A stretch of 64,000 bases of DNA. Source: Bacteroidota bacterium. GTDB lineage: Bacteria; Bacteroidota; Bacteroidia; Bacteroidales; Lentimicrobiaceae. The stretch lies in NCBI GenBank assembly GCA_023441805.1, contig JAEZNO010000044.1, positions 62,001-126,000 of the forward strand, read 5' to 3'. The notes under the pieces were generated by a model. It searched no databases. It was given only the letters and a program-made list of their open reading frames with translations, and was not told where the DNA came from. Position numbers and translations under genes: made by a program. Shown here in pieces: positions 35,433-44,758 of this stretch (position 1 is the stretch's first letter; every line of letters starts with the position of its first letter).

Positions 35433-36543
35433 GTATTTCCCTTTCCTCAACTGAGATATCTATCGGCAGATCAATAATAAATGTGCTCCCTTTGCCGGTT
35501 TCACTATTTATAGTCAATGTTCCTTTCATTAAAAAAAGACACTCTCGTACTATAGCCAGTCCAAGACCTATTCCCTCGTCCAGTTTATCAATTGAACTGA
35601 AGTAAACAGTAAGTGCTTGCAATTGTTCAGCAGTTAAACCAATACCCTTATCAGTGACTGTGAATCTCAACTCATTGGGAGAAACAGCCATTGATTCAAA
35701 AAGTACGTTATGGTTCTTTTTAGAGTAACTAAGCGCATTGAAAATCAAGTGCATAAATAAGCTATTGAAAAGGTAAGCATCCAATTCAACCTCATCAATA
35801 GAATTATCGTGAATATATTTTACTCTGTCAGGTAATACTTCAGCTTCGTTGAGTTCTTTAACCATGCTCTCACATAATGTCTTAACACTCACCCTCGATG
35901 GTTTGTATTCAAGTCTGCCTTTGTTTATGGAATCAACTACAGTAACCTTATCGAGTACACGAAGGAGTGATTTAACAGCTATACGGCTTAATGAAAATGC
36001 ATCTTCAATAGTTTCCTGGTCAAGTTGAAACTCATGATACTCAAGCAATTGAAGATTTGCATAGATTATTGACAATGGAGTACGGAAATCGTGCGACACA
36101 GACGAAATGCACTTACAATTCATTCTGTTGAGCTTACGCTCATTAACCAATTCCCTTTTACATTCTTCAATTATTTGATCAATAGCCTTAGTTGGGCGAA
36201 TCAGTATTTGATATAATGCACGGCCATCAAAAACTTGCTTTGTTTCAGTGATTACAAAGTTCCAGTTACCTTCATTTGTTTTAGAGGTAATCGTATATTC
36301 ATTGTAATCACGTAATTCGTTTGCTGAATTTGAGAGTATTCGTTCAATGATATCTCTGAAATGATCTGGAATCTCTAAGGAAAAGCCTGAATAAGGAGTG
36401 TTTGACCAACACCCGCAGTAATTGTATGAAAATTGGGTTCCATCCTTATCCTTCAATATTATATAATATTGATGATTACTCAATTCTGAATTAGTTTCAG
36501 TCGCATTAAGAGAAGTAACTTCTGAATATTCCTGAATCGACAT
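35416..36543 (-). CDS. Sensor histidine kinase without transmembrane segments
   Basis: A 375-residue kinase. The N-terminal sensor part (about 1-125) looks PAS-like and includes a cysteine cluster, NYCGCWSNTPYSG, that could bind a metal or redox cofactor (speculative). The dimerisation/phospho-acceptor helix has H151 in SSVSHDFRTPLSI. The ATPase domain has an N box near NALSYSKKNH, G1 in VTDKGIGL and G2 in DEGIGLGLAIV. No membrane segment is evident, so it senses a cytoplasmic signal. It lies upstream of and overlaps the response regulator gene. Confidence 0.9.
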   Translation of the reverse strand: MSIQEYSEVTSLNATETNSELSNHQYYIILKDKDGTQFSYNYCGCWSNTPYSGFSLEIPDHFRDIIERILSNSANELRDYNEYTITSKTNEGNWNFVITETKQVFDGRALYQILIRPTKAIDQIIEECKRELVNERKLNRMNCKCISSVSHDFRTPLSIIYANLQLLEYHEFQLDQETIEDAFSLSRIAVKSLLRVLDKVTVVDSINKGRLEYKPSRVSVKTLCESMVKELNEAEVLPDRVKYIHDNSIDEVELDAYLFNSLFMHLIFNALSYSKKNHNVLFESMAVSPNELRFTVTDKGIGLTAEQLQALTVYFSSIDKLDEGIGLGLAIVRECLFLMKGTLTINSETGKGSTFIIDLPIDISVEEREIHGYTD

Positions 36544-36708
36544 TATTTACATGCAACTGTTTATAGTGTTGTTATCACAAAAATAGTAAATTAAGTTAAG
36601 TACTTTTACAGCAAGTTACTTTATTAAGTAAAAATTTGAATAAAATTTAGAAAGATGGTGTAACTTTTTTAAGCTCAAGTATGTCATAGTAATAACTCAA
36701 AACACTGT

Positions 36709-37194
36709 ATGGATCCGGCTCAATACAACAAGTGCGTGAATAACTATGCTGACAGCGTATATCGATTTATTCTAAAGAGTATAGGCGATAGAGAGAAAGC
36801 ACGTGATATTGTGCAGGAGTCATTCTATAAATTGTGGGAAAAAGCTCCTGAGGTAGAATTTGATAAAGCAAAATCTTATTTATTCTCAACTGCTTACCAC
36901 ACAATGATAGATATGATACGTAAAGACAAGAGAAATACAGCAATTGAAGAGGTTCACCTTAATCATCAGATCACTTTTAATTCATACAGTGACTTACAGG
37001 AGGTATTGAACAGGGCGCTCGACACATTACCTGAAATACAAAAAGTGGTGATTACATTAAGGGACTATGAAGGATACTCATATGAGGAAATAGGGAAAAT
37101 AACCGGATTGAATGAATCACAGGTTAAAGTATATATATACAGGGGAAGGGTTACATTGAAATCATACCTTGGAAGTATTGAAAAAGTGCTATAA
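36709..37194 (+). CDS. ECF-type RNA polymerase sigma factor
   Basis: A 161-residue extracytoplasmic-function sigma factor. Region 2 (about 8-75) contains VYRFILKSIGDREKARDIVQESFYKLWEK and AKSYLFSTAYHTMIDMIRK; region 4 (about 105-155) contains LPEIQKVVITLRDYEGYSYEEIGKITGLNESQVKVYIYRGRVTLK. The next gene encodes a single-pass membrane protein that probably anchors or inhibits it. The target promoter is unknown, but autoregulation of this small operon is usual. Confidence 0.95.
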   Translation: MDPAQYNKCVNNYADSVYRFILKSIGDREKARDIVQESFYKLWEKAPEVEFDKAKSYLFSTAYHTMIDMIRKDKRNTAIEEVHLNHQITFNSYSDLQEVLNRALDTLPEIQKVVITLRDYEGYSYEEIGKITGLNESQVKVYIYRGRVTLKSYLGSIEKVL

Positions 37195-37216
37195 CCGGCA
37201 ACAGGAGATAATAACC

Positions 37217-38446
37217 ATGGATATTAACATTGATAATTACGAAGTCTTCATTATCGATTACCTTGATGGTAAGCTCAACCCATTGGACACTGCGCAATTA
37301 CTTGTTTTTCTGGAAAATCATCCCGGACTGAAAGATGAATTTGAAGATCTCAGGATGATAACCATTACTCCTGACGAGAAAGAAGTCTTTGGCTTTAATG
37401 AAGCACTTAAACAGCCTTCTGATAATGATGCTGTGAATCTTTCAATGCTCAACTATCAACACTATTTCATTGCTGATATTGAGGGTGATCTTACGCCGAC
37501 AGGGCATCATCTTTTGAACAATTTCCTTAATGAACATCCTGAACTGCATTCAGAATATCAACTTTTTAAGGCTACAAAATTAATTCCTGATAAGAAAATC
37601 AAATTTCCACAACCTGATATATTAAAGACTATTGCAAAGAGTCAGACCGGAGGTAAACGTCTATTTATGCGCTATTACTTTGCTACCGGAATTGCAGCTT
37701 CTCTCCTTCTACTCTTTACAATTTGGTTAAAATTAACCCCCGGTACTGAAAGTGACCTTGATAAGAACCTAAGCAATTCAATAGCCAGACAGGCTGAAAC
37801 TCAATTCTCAGACGAAGAGAATAAAGCATCTTCTTCAAGTCAAAACAATGCAGGTAAAACTGAAGCCGAATTGCAAAATAGTAGTACTAAACCTGCAAAC
37901 CCGAAACAAGAAAAGATAAATTCACAACAAAACCCGGGAAAACCTGTACAAACAAGTCCTAAACAGGAACATAAAGCCGTAAAAGCGACTCAGGGAACCA
38001 AGACACAGGAAGGTAAAGGTCGGAATATGAGTCCGGGTAAAATCATCAAGATTGAACAGAAGGGTGTGATAATTAATAATACACCTTTATACTCTGAAAA
38101 CAGAACAAGAAATTTCTACAGCGATCTTTATGATGATATCAAGCTTTCGCAGGAATTGACGATGATTGAAAAGGAAGAAAATGACCAAAATGATTACACA
38201 GCACAAACAGGTAGTCATGAAAAAAAAGCGGCTGTAACTGCCGGAAGACTGCTCAATTCAATAATAACGTCGGGTGAACAGATCGCCCAACAAATACCAG
38301 GATCATTAAACGGATGGCTTTTTGCCGACCTAAGTGTAAAAGGATTCAATTTATTAACCAACAATAGTTACGTAATCGACAGGAAAATCAATGATAAGGG
38401 CAAGGTTGAATATCTTAAGCTTAAAAAAGAAGAAGAAAGTTTATGA
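37217..38446 (+). CDS. Membrane protein, probable anti-sigma factor
   Basis: A 409-residue protein with one transmembrane segment at about 154-172 (YFATGIAASLLLLFTIWLKL). The cytoplasmic N-terminal part has two copies of a similar unit (FIIDYLDGKLNPLDTAQLLVFLENHPGL and FIADIEGDLTPTGHHLLNNFLNEHPEL), each like the zinc-free anti-sigma domains seen in Bacteroidota. The periplasmic part is a Gln/Lys/Ser-rich linker, then an unassigned region. The ATG at 37217 follows AGGAGA at 37202; upstream in-frame codons overlap the sigma gene. Position behind an ECF sigma gene supports the call. Confidence 0.7.
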   Translation: MDINIDNYEVFIIDYLDGKLNPLDTAQLLVFLENHPGLKDEFEDLRMITITPDEKEVFGFNEALKQPSDNDAVNLSMLNYQHYFIADIEGDLTPTGHHLLNNFLNEHPELHSEYQLFKATKLIPDKKIKFPQPDILKTIAKSQTGGKRLFMRYYFATGIAASLLLLFTIWLKLTPGTESDLDKNLSNSIARQAETQFSDEENKASSSSQNNAGKTEAELQNSSTKPANPKQEKINSQQNPGKPVQTSPKQEHKAVKATQGTKTQEGKGRNMSPGKIIKIEQKGVIINNTPLYSENRTRNFYSDLYDDIKLSQELTMIEKEENDQNDYTAQTGSHEKKAAVTAGRLLNSIITSGEQIAQQIPGSLNGWLFADLSVKGFNLLTNNSYVIDRKINDKGKVEYLKLKKEEESL

Positions 38447-38516
38447 TTATTTAACAATTGGAGTAACAATTCAACTATAGTATCCGTCACACAATCGTAA
38501 CTAAACAAACTACAAC

Positions 38517-40085
38517 ATGAAATCTATTCAAAAAATCCGGCAATCATTAACAGCCCTTCTGGCAATTCCGGTATTTATTCTGCCATTTATGGTATCAGGC
38601 CAGGTTGAGGGAAGTGGAAGAGTTGAAAAGCAAACCGTTAAACTCCCCGAATTTAACCGAATTGAAGTAGGTAGTGCTTTTACTTTATATCTGACCAAAG
38701 GAGAGCCTAATGTTACCATTGAAACAGATGATAATTTTTTAAAAGATCGTATAGAAACTTTGGTTGATGATGGTACACTTTATATTAATTCAAGTGGAAT
38801 CAAAAACCCAACATCACTTAAGGTTTATGTTTCAGCACCCAATATCACTGAAGTAGTACTCAGTGGTGCCGCAAGGCTCGAATCAAAAAATGTTCTTGAA
38901 TATCCTGTCTTTTCACTATCAGCCAGTGGAGCTTCAAGGGCAAATATTGAGGTCAATACTCAACAGTTAACAACCGATGTTTCCGGTGCTTCAAGAGTTA
39001 CCCTCAGAGGTAGTGCTAACAATCATGTTGCAGAAGTTTCAGGAGCTTCTTCTGTCAACGCTCTTATGATGAAAACTATAACAACTTCCGCAGAAGTCAG
39101 TGGAGCAGGACGCATGTCGATCTTTGCAAAAAACCAAATCACATCTGATATAAAAGATGCAGGTACCATTACTTATTTCGATAACCCTGAAACAAAACGC
39201 CTGAAACAAACCGGTGAAAGTGTTATTAACCTGAATAATCCTGATGATGCTATGCCTAAGGTTGCTGAAGATGTATTGGGTAACGATATTGAAATTAAGG
39301 TGTTTGAAGATGGAGACTCTACACTCGTAAAATTAAAACAACTTGAGGTTCGTGTCAACGAAATGGATGATATGACAAAAATCGGCATTGGACGACATGA
39401 AATTGAAATAGACGATGATGGTAATGTTAGAGTTAAACGCCATAAAAAAGAGAAATATGACGGACATTGGGGTGGAATTGACATAGGTATAAACGGTCTC
39501 GTATTCGATGACAATTCTCTAACACCTCCTCCTGCTTATAATTTCCTTGATCAGAAAATGGAGCGTTCAATCAACTTCACAATCAACCTCTACGAGCAAA
39601 ACTTTAACCTTGTGAAGGAAAATTTCGGTCTCACTACAGGATTAGGAATCGAATGGAATAATTATCGCCTTTCCGATAATGTTGTAATGGATCTCGATAA
39701 TGATATCTACGCCAGATTTGGATCAAGTGAAGACACGAACTGGATTAAGAGTAAATATGTCACCACATACCTGACTTTACCTTTGATGTTTGAAGTACAG
39801 ACTAACAGTATGTCGAAAGCTAACAGTTTCCATCTGGGTGTCGGTGTTCTCTCAGGATTGAGGATTGGAACTCATACTAAAGTTGTTTACAATGATGGTG
39901 ATAGAGAAACCGACAAGGCTCGTGGTGCCTCTTCAATGAATCCATTTAAACTTGAGTTGATGGCTAGAATTGGCTGGGGCAAGATAAATTTATACGGCAA
40001 ATATGCATTAACTGAGCTATTCAAGGAAGATCGCGGCCCTGAAGCACATCCTTTCTCAGTTGGTATTACCCTTATTAATTGGTAA
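38517..40085 (+). CDS. GIN-domain (DUF2807) protein fused to an outer-membrane beta-barrel
   Basis: A 522-residue exported protein. Signal peptide about 1-29 (ending VSGQ). The N-terminal half (about 35-230) is a right-handed beta-helix-like GIN domain: VEGSGRVEKQTVKLPEFNRIEVGSAFTLYL, then repeated SGA/SGASR turns (LSGAARLES, SASGASRANIE, VSGASRVTLRG, VSGAGRMSIF). A linker is followed from about 310 by an amphipathic-strand region ending PFSVGITLINW, like the PorT/OmpW-type barrels. The product may be a surface-sensing output of the sigma/anti-sigma pair upstream (70-base gap). Confidence 0.82.
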   Translation: MKSIQKIRQSLTALLAIPVFILPFMVSGQVEGSGRVEKQTVKLPEFNRIEVGSAFTLYLTKGEPNVTIETDDNFLKDRIETLVDDGTLYINSSGIKNPTSLKVYVSAPNITEVVLSGAARLESKNVLEYPVFSLSASGASRANIEVNTQQLTTDVSGASRVTLRGSANNHVAEVSGASSVNALMMKTITTSAEVSGAGRMSIFAKNQITSDIKDAGTITYFDNPETKRLKQTGESVINLNNPDDAMPKVAEDVLGNDIEIKVFEDGDSTLVKLKQLEVRVNEMDDMTKIGIGRHEIEIDDDGNVRVKRHKKEKYDGHWGGIDIGINGLVFDDNSLTPPPAYNFLDQKMERSINFTINLYEQNFNLVKENFGLTTGLGIEWNNYRLSDNVVMDLDNDIYARFGSSEDTNWIKSKYVTTYLTLPLMFEVQTNSMSKANSFHLGVGVLSGLRIGTHTKVVYNDGDRETDKARGASSMNPFKLELMARIGWGKINLYGKYALTELFKEDRGPEAHPFSVGITLINW

Positions 40086-40160
40086 GAATTTTTAACAATA
40101 ATGAGCATGGCTCGGTAAAACGAGTTTAATGAACAGATTATAATAGTGTGTGGAATTACA

Positions 40161-40197
40161 AAAAATGCTGTTCTTCATTGAAGGACAGCATTTTTCA
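40161..40197 (+). terminator. Terminator after the GIN-barrel gene
   Basis: AAAAATGCTGTTCTT (40161-40175) pairs with AAGGACAGCATTTTT (40181-40195) with one wobble, then T residues. It ends the sigma-factor operon. Confidence 0.85.
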
Positions 40198-40226
40198 TTT
40201 TCAGAAATTATATTAATTTTACACCG

Positions 40227-40330
40227 GGGAATAGGGTGATTCCCTTATAAAGACGTAATACCCTCAGTTTTAGGTATAATCCTTAAATGGATTGTTCAAG
40301 GTTTAAGTCGTTTAGCATTCCCCCGGGGGA
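40227..40330 (+). other. Hairpin-rich leader region upstream of yebC
   Basis: Between the terminator and yebC, four short elements follow each other: GGGAAT/ATTCCC (40227-40244), ATACC/GGTAT (40258-40277), AATCC/GGATT (40278-40293) and the perfect palindrome TCCCCCGGGGGA (40319-40330). This could be a structured leader or a small RNA; no known class was recognised. The gene-free stretch is 40086-40401. Confidence 0.35.
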
Positions 40331-40401
40331 GGCTTACATCGACAAAACCTTTAAGTAGAAAGTGAATATCATTTCTTTATTATCAAATATCAAAACAACC
40401 T

Positions 40402-41145
40402 ATGTCAGGACACAATAAATGGTCAACCATTAAGAGGAAGAAAGGGGCGCTTGATGCAAAACGCTCAAAGATCTTTTCAAGGATCATAAAGGAAATTACT
40501 GTTGCAGTTAAAGAAGGGGGCCCTGATCCCGACGGTAACCCAAGGCTTCGTCTTGCCATTGCTAATGCAAAGGGAGCCAGTATGCCAAAAGACAATATTA
40601 CAAGGGCAATTAATAAAGGATCAGATAAAGATTCAGCCAATTATCAGGAAACCTCATACGAAGGTTATGCACCCAATGGAATTGCCATATTTATTGAATG
40701 TACTACTGATAACCTTCAGCGTACAATCTCTAACATAAGGTCGTATTTCAATAAATATGGTGGCAATCTCGGAACCAATGGCTCATTAGCATTTCTGTTT
40801 GACCGCAAAGGCGTCTTCACGATACCAAAAGGATCAATAAACCTGGATGAACTTGAAATGGAACTAATTGATGCAGGGGCTGAGGATATTCAGATTGAAG
40901 ATGAAATGATTACCGTTACCACTGCAATGGAAGATTTCGGATCAATGCTTCGTAAACTTGAGGAAATGAAAATTGAACCGGAGAATGCTGAATTACAACG
41001 TATCCCAAAAAATACAGTTAAGATCGACAAGGAAGCAGCCAAAAAGGTACTGAAATTGGTTGAAATATTCGAGGATGATGATGATGTGACGAATGTCTTC
41101 CATAATATGGAGATGACTGACGAACTTCTCGAAGAAATGGAATAG
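40402..41145 (+). CDS. yebC: YebC/PmpR-family transcriptional regulator / translation factor
   Basis: A 247-residue cytosolic protein of the highly conserved YebC family (also TACO1), reported both as a DNA-binding regulator and as a factor relieving ribosome stalling at proline stretches. The N-terminus MSGHNKWSTIKRKKGALDAKRSKIFSRIIKEI, the central YEGYAPNGIAIFIECTTDN and the acidic C-terminal DDDDVTNVFHNME are all diagnostic. Length is usual. The terminator at 41281-41317 probably ends its message. Confidence 0.96.
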   Translation: MSGHNKWSTIKRKKGALDAKRSKIFSRIIKEITVAVKEGGPDPDGNPRLRLAIANAKGASMPKDNITRAINKGSDKDSANYQETSYEGYAPNGIAIFIECTTDNLQRTISNIRSYFNKYGGNLGTNGSLAFLFDRKGVFTIPKGSINLDELEMELIDAGAEDIQIEDEMITVTTAMEDFGSMLRKLEEMKIEPENAELQRIPKNTVKIDKEAAKKVLKLVEIFEDDDDVTNVFHNMEMTDELLEEME

Positions 41146-41280
41146 TACCTTTTCGCTATTATTATACACTCCGATTCCGACTTCAATTAGTGATACCAGG
41201 CAGGTCTTTAACCAGTCGGAATCTGGTGACATCAGTGAATTTTTTCTCTACCACTAAGTACATCTTTTACTAACAAAGCA

Positions 41281-41317
41281 AAAAAAACCGACTGAGAGAT
41301 CCCGGTCGGTTTTTTTA
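41281..41317. terminator. Bidirectional terminator between yebC and ackA
   Basis: AAAAAAACCGA and TCGGTTTTTTT (41281-41317) pair exactly around a GC-containing loop, with A and T tracts on both sides, so it can stop transcription from either direction. Confidence 0.9.
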
Positions 41318-41335
41318 GTTAAGAGTATTATCTAC

Positions 41336-42550
41336 TTAGTTTTTGACTTTCATTGCCTCGACTATTTCATAAGTATCTTGGGCAATAACAAGTTCCTCAT
41401 TAGTAGGAATTACCATTATCTTGACCAATGAATCATCGGCTGAAATGATCGCTTCTTTACCTCTGAGACCATTATTCTTCTGGTCATCAAATTTAACTCC
41501 CATAAATTCGAGGCCAATTGTCGAGTATTTACGGGTTGCTGAATCATTTTCACCAACACCACCGGTAAATACAATTGCGTCAACACCACCCATTGCAGCA
41601 GCATAAGCACCAATATATTTCCGGATTCGGTAATAGTACATTTCGAGGGTTACTTTTGCCCGTTTATTACCTTCATCAGCTGCTTTTTCAACATCACGCA
41701 TATCACTTGATACACCCGATATACCTAACATTCCGGAGTGTTTATTTACAAGAGTATTTGCCACTGAAATATCAAGCTCCTCTTTGTTGATGATCTGCAG
41801 GAAAGCTCCAACATCCAAGTCGCCGGTACGAGTTCCCATGATTAGTCCTTCAATGGGGGTCATTCCCATTGATGTATCAAACGATTGTCCATTTTTTATT
41901 GCAGCTATTGAAGCACCATTTCCGAGATGGCAAGTAATAATCTTCAGATCCCGGTAGTTTTTCTTAAGTATGTCAGCAGCACGTTGTGAGACAAAACGGT
42001 GGCTTGAGCCATGGAAACCATATCGTCTGATCTTATATTTCTCGTACAAAGAATAAGGAATTCCGTACAAGTATATATAATCTGGCATGGTTTGATGGAA
42101 TGCAGTATCGAATACACCCACCTGAGGAATTTTTGGAAGCAGATTAGTTATTGAGTAAATACCTTTGAGATTTGGCGGATTGTGAAGTGGTGCTAAATCA
42201 ATACATTCTTCGAGAGCAGCAACTACCTCCTTGGTAATATATACACTTCCATTGAATTTTTCACCTGCATGTACAACCCTGTGCCCGACAGCATCAATTT
42301 CATTAAGGTCATTTATGCTACCATACTTTTTACTAATCAGAATACCCAGCAAGTATTCTATACCCTGTTGATGGTCAAGTATTTCACCCTCAAGTTTAAC
42401 CTCAGTGCCATCTTTTCGTGAATGCTTAATAAGTGAGCCTTTAAGACCAATCTTATCAACCAATCCTTTAGCCAAAACTTCCTGTGAAGGGAGATCAAAT
42501 AACTGATATTTTATAGACGAACTACCACAGTTCAATACAATGATTTTCAT
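41336..42550 (-). CDS. ackA: Acetate kinase
   Basis: Cytoplasmic enzyme forming acetate and ATP from acetyl phosphate. The 404-residue product has the ASKHA-type N-terminal MKIIVLNCGSSSIKYQLFD, the catalytic/acetate-binding segments VGHRVVHAGEKF and FDTAFHQTMP, FHGSSHRFVSQ and the nucleotide-binding HLGNGASIAAIKNG, and FTGGVGEN near the C-terminus. It is the last gene of the pta-hbd-ackA operon, which would convert acetyl-CoA to acetate with ATP gain. Confidence 0.97.
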   Translation of the reverse strand: MKIIVLNCGSSSIKYQLFDLPSQEVLAKGLVDKIGLKGSLIKHSRKDGTEVKLEGEILDHQQGIEYLLGILISKKYGSINDLNEIDAVGHRVVHAGEKFNGSVYITKEVVAALEECIDLAPLHNPPNLKGIYSITNLLPKIPQVGVFDTAFHQTMPDYIYLYGIPYSLYEKYKIRRYGFHGSSHRFVSQRAADILKKNYRDLKIITCHLGNGASIAAIKNGQSFDTSMGMTPIEGLIMGTRTGDLDVGAFLQIINKEELDISVANTLVNKHSGMLGISGVSSDMRDVEKAADEGNKRAKVTLEMYYYRIRKYIGAYAAAMGGVDAIVFTGGVGENDSATRKYSTIGLEFMGVKFDDQKNNGLRGKEAIISADDSLVKIMVIPTNEELVIAQDTYEIVEAMKVKN

Positions 42551-42584
42551 TTCCGTTTAGATTTTAATGATTTTTTCGAAGGAG

Positions 42585-43553
42585 TTAAATTCTGCCCAAT
42601 GTAGTTATTTGTCCTTTCTTTTGGATTCTTTTATCACCCTGATACAGGTAGAACCCCTCGCCTACTCTGCGACCGAATAAATTGGCGCGTACCATACGTT
42701 TAATTACAGGTGATGGTTTATATTTCTGCTCACCAAATTCAATGTACAGATTTTCCATCCACTTGAGCAGTTTATCAAGACCAATTTTGTCGGCCATTTC
42801 AAAAGGACCTAATTGCAATCCGGATGTTTCCTTCATTGTTTCATCAATATCAGCTATAGTGGCAACACCCTCCATTAGGATCTCGCAAGCTTCATTAATA
42901 AGTGGAACCAACATCCTGGTACTGATGTTACCGGATGATTCATTCACATTAATAAGCTTTTTGCCTAACATGAGGGCCAACTTATTTACTACAGCATAAG
43001 TTTCATCATTTGTATAAACTGACCTGACTGCCTCAATGATTTTAACTTTACTTACGGGAGCAAAGAAATGCAGGCCCATTGCCCTTTCAGGATGGTTAAG
43101 TACAGATGATATCTCTGAAATCATCAGAGTAGCTGTATTTGAAGCAATCACAGCAGTAGGACTGACAACTGATTCAATTTTACGGAAGATCTGCTGACGC
43201 AACTCTAAACTAGTGCCTTTCTTCTTTGAATTCACGGTCTCGAATACCACATCGCAATCAGCAATTGATTCGTAATCTGTTGATCCTTTTATCCGGGAGA
43301 GAATCAATTTCTTTTCGCTTCCGGTCAGGCCCCATCTACTGATGCGGTCATCAAGCATACCCTCAATTCGTTTCATGATCTCCACGATGCGTTCATCGCT
43401 TATATCAATAAAGGCAACTTCAATACCCGACTGGCTTATGAGGATGGATAGTTCCTGACCCATGGCACCTGCACCAATAATACCAACTTTTTGAATGGTG
43501 CCTTTCGACTGCATTGATTTACCAAGACTGAAATCTTCTAATCTTTCTGACAT
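42585..43553 (-). CDS. 3-hydroxyacyl-CoA (3-hydroxybutyryl-CoA) dehydrogenase
   Basis: A 322-residue NAD-dependent dehydrogenase acting on (S)-3-hydroxyacyl-CoA. The Rossmann glycine motif is KVGIIGAGAMGQELS. The catalytic histidine lies in AMGLHFFAPV, serine-asparagine positions in IASNTATLMISEIS, and the C-terminal helical domain ends with GRRVGEGFYLYQGDKR. The start may be ATG 43553 or the internal ATG 43514 (MQSKGTIQKVG); I keep the longer. It sits between pta and ackA, with 34- and 29-base gaps, so it is co-transcribed with them. This suggests a link between acetyl phosphate and butyrate-type or fatty-acid metabolism. Confidence 0.88.
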   Translation of the reverse strand: MSERLEDFSLGKSMQSKGTIQKVGIIGAGAMGQELSILISQSGIEVAFIDISDERIVEIMKRIEGMLDDRISRWGLTGSEKKLILSRIKGSTDYESIADCDVVFETVNSKKKGTSLELRQQIFRKIESVVSPTAVIASNTATLMISEISSVLNHPERAMGLHFFAPVSKVKIIEAVRSVYTNDETYAVVNKLALMLGKKLINVNESSGNISTRMLVPLINEACEILMEGVATIADIDETMKETSGLQLGPFEMADKIGLDKLLKWMENLYIEFGEQKYKPSPVIKRMVRANLFGRRVGEGFYLYQGDKRIQKKGQITTLGRI

Positions 43554-43582
43554 TTTTATTCTGTTTATAACGGATTTATAAC

Positions 43583-44581
43583 CTATGATTCTGACTGGTT
43601 AGCTGTAATGGCTACAAGATTTACAATATCGCTTACTGAGCACCCCCTTGACAAGTCATTAATTGGAGCTGCCATTCCCTGAAGAATCGGGCCAATGGCT
43701 TCAGCACCTGCAAGACGTTGTACCAACTTGTATGCAATATTACCTGTTTCGAGTGACGGGAACACAAGGACATTAGCTTTTCCGGCAATTGAGCTGCCCG
43801 GAGCTTTACTCATTCCGACGCTTTCAACAATGGCTGCATCAGCCTGCAACTCACCATCAATGTTTAGCCATGGAGCTTTTTCTTTTGCAATACGGGTAGC
43901 TTCTACAACCTTATCGACCAAAGCATGTTTAGCACTTCCTTTAGTTGAGAAACTCAGCATAGCTACCTTAGGCTCAATCTTAGCTATGTTTTTTGCAGTA
44001 TAAGCAGTTGAAACCGCAATCTCAGCAAGTTCAGCGGCAGTGGGATCAGGATGAACAGCACAATCAGCAAATACTAAAAGATTACCCGGTACGTAAGGGT
44101 TATCCTTGAGTAACATAATGAAAGCACCTGAGACTACACTAATGCCCGGCAAAGTTTTAACAATTTGAAAAGCAGGACGCAGAACATTTCCTGTTGCATT
44201 GATAGCACCGGCTACTTCGCCATCGGCTTCTCCGGCTTTGATGAGTAAGGTCCCCAAATAAAGAGGATCTTTGGTAAGTTGTAGGGCTGCATCGTAAGTA
44301 AGTCCCTTTGATTTTCTGATCTCAAACAACAAAGAGGCATACTTTTCAAGATCAGGATTATTCTCGGGATCAATGATAGTGACCGCCTCCATGTTTTGTA
44401 ATCCGAATTCAGCACTTTTACGGAAAATCTCCTCCCTATTGCCAAGTAAGATGAGTCGTGCAATTTTCTCTTTCACTATGAAAGCTGCAGCTTTCAGAGT
44501 CCGTTCTTCAGTTCCTTCAGGAAGAACAATACACTTATTTAATTTCTGTGCATTCTCCCTGATGGTTTCCAATAATCCCAT
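43583..44581 (-). CDS. pta: Phosphate acetyltransferase
   Basis: Converts acetyl-CoA and phosphate to acetyl phosphate for acetate kinase. The 332-residue product is of the short, regulatory-domain-free type. Recognisable segments are CIVLPEGTEERTLKAAAFI, DGEVAGAINATGNVLRPAFQIVKT, VFADCAVHPDPTAAELAEIA, SFSTKGSAKHALVDKVVEA and the C-terminal GPILQGMAAPINDLSRGCSVSDIVN. It is the first gene of the pta-hbd-ackA operon with a putative promoter box 46 bases upstream. Confidence 0.97.
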   Translation of the reverse strand: MGLLETIRENAQKLNKCIVLPEGTEERTLKAAAFIVKEKIARLILLGNREEIFRKSAEFGLQNMEAVTIIDPENNPDLEKYASLLFEIRKSKGLTYDAALQLTKDPLYLGTLLIKAGEADGEVAGAINATGNVLRPAFQIVKTLPGISVVSGAFIMLLKDNPYVPGNLLVFADCAVHPDPTAAELAEIAVSTAYTAKNIAKIEPKVAMLSFSTKGSAKHALVDKVVEATRIAKEKAPWLNIDGELQADAAIVESVGMSKAPGSSIAGKANVLVFPSLETGNIAYKLVQRLAGAEAIGPILQGMAAPINDLSRGCSVSDIVNLVAITANQSES

Positions 44582-44627
44582 AGTAGTAAAAATTAGTAAG
44601 TTGGTTTAGCATAAAAATCTGGAGCGG

Positions 44628-44635
44628 CAAATTTA
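44628..44635 (-). promoter_or_regulatory. Putative -7 promoter box for the pta operon
   Basis: TAAATTTG on the minus strand (TAnnTTTG), 46 bases upstream of the pta ATG. Confidence 0.5.
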
Positions 44636-44669
44636 AAACTTATTAAGGGGCTGACCTAAATTATTTCTC

Positions 44670-44677
44670 TAATTTTG
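44670..44677 (+). promoter_or_regulatory. Putative -7 promoter box for the OstA-like gene
   Basis: TAATTTTG on the plus strand (TAnnTTTG), 81 bases before the GTG at 44759 and 34 bases from the divergent pta box. Confidence 0.45.
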
Positions 44678-44758
44678 CCGTTACATTATTCAGTTTTAAC
44701 ATCATAATAATTACACACATTCAGATCATATCACTCCTTCCGTAATTCCATTAGCTCA

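Noticed and set aside
40227..40330. A known riboswitch, SRP RNA or 6S RNA before yebC
   Set aside because: None of the conserved sequence cores of these RNAs could be found.
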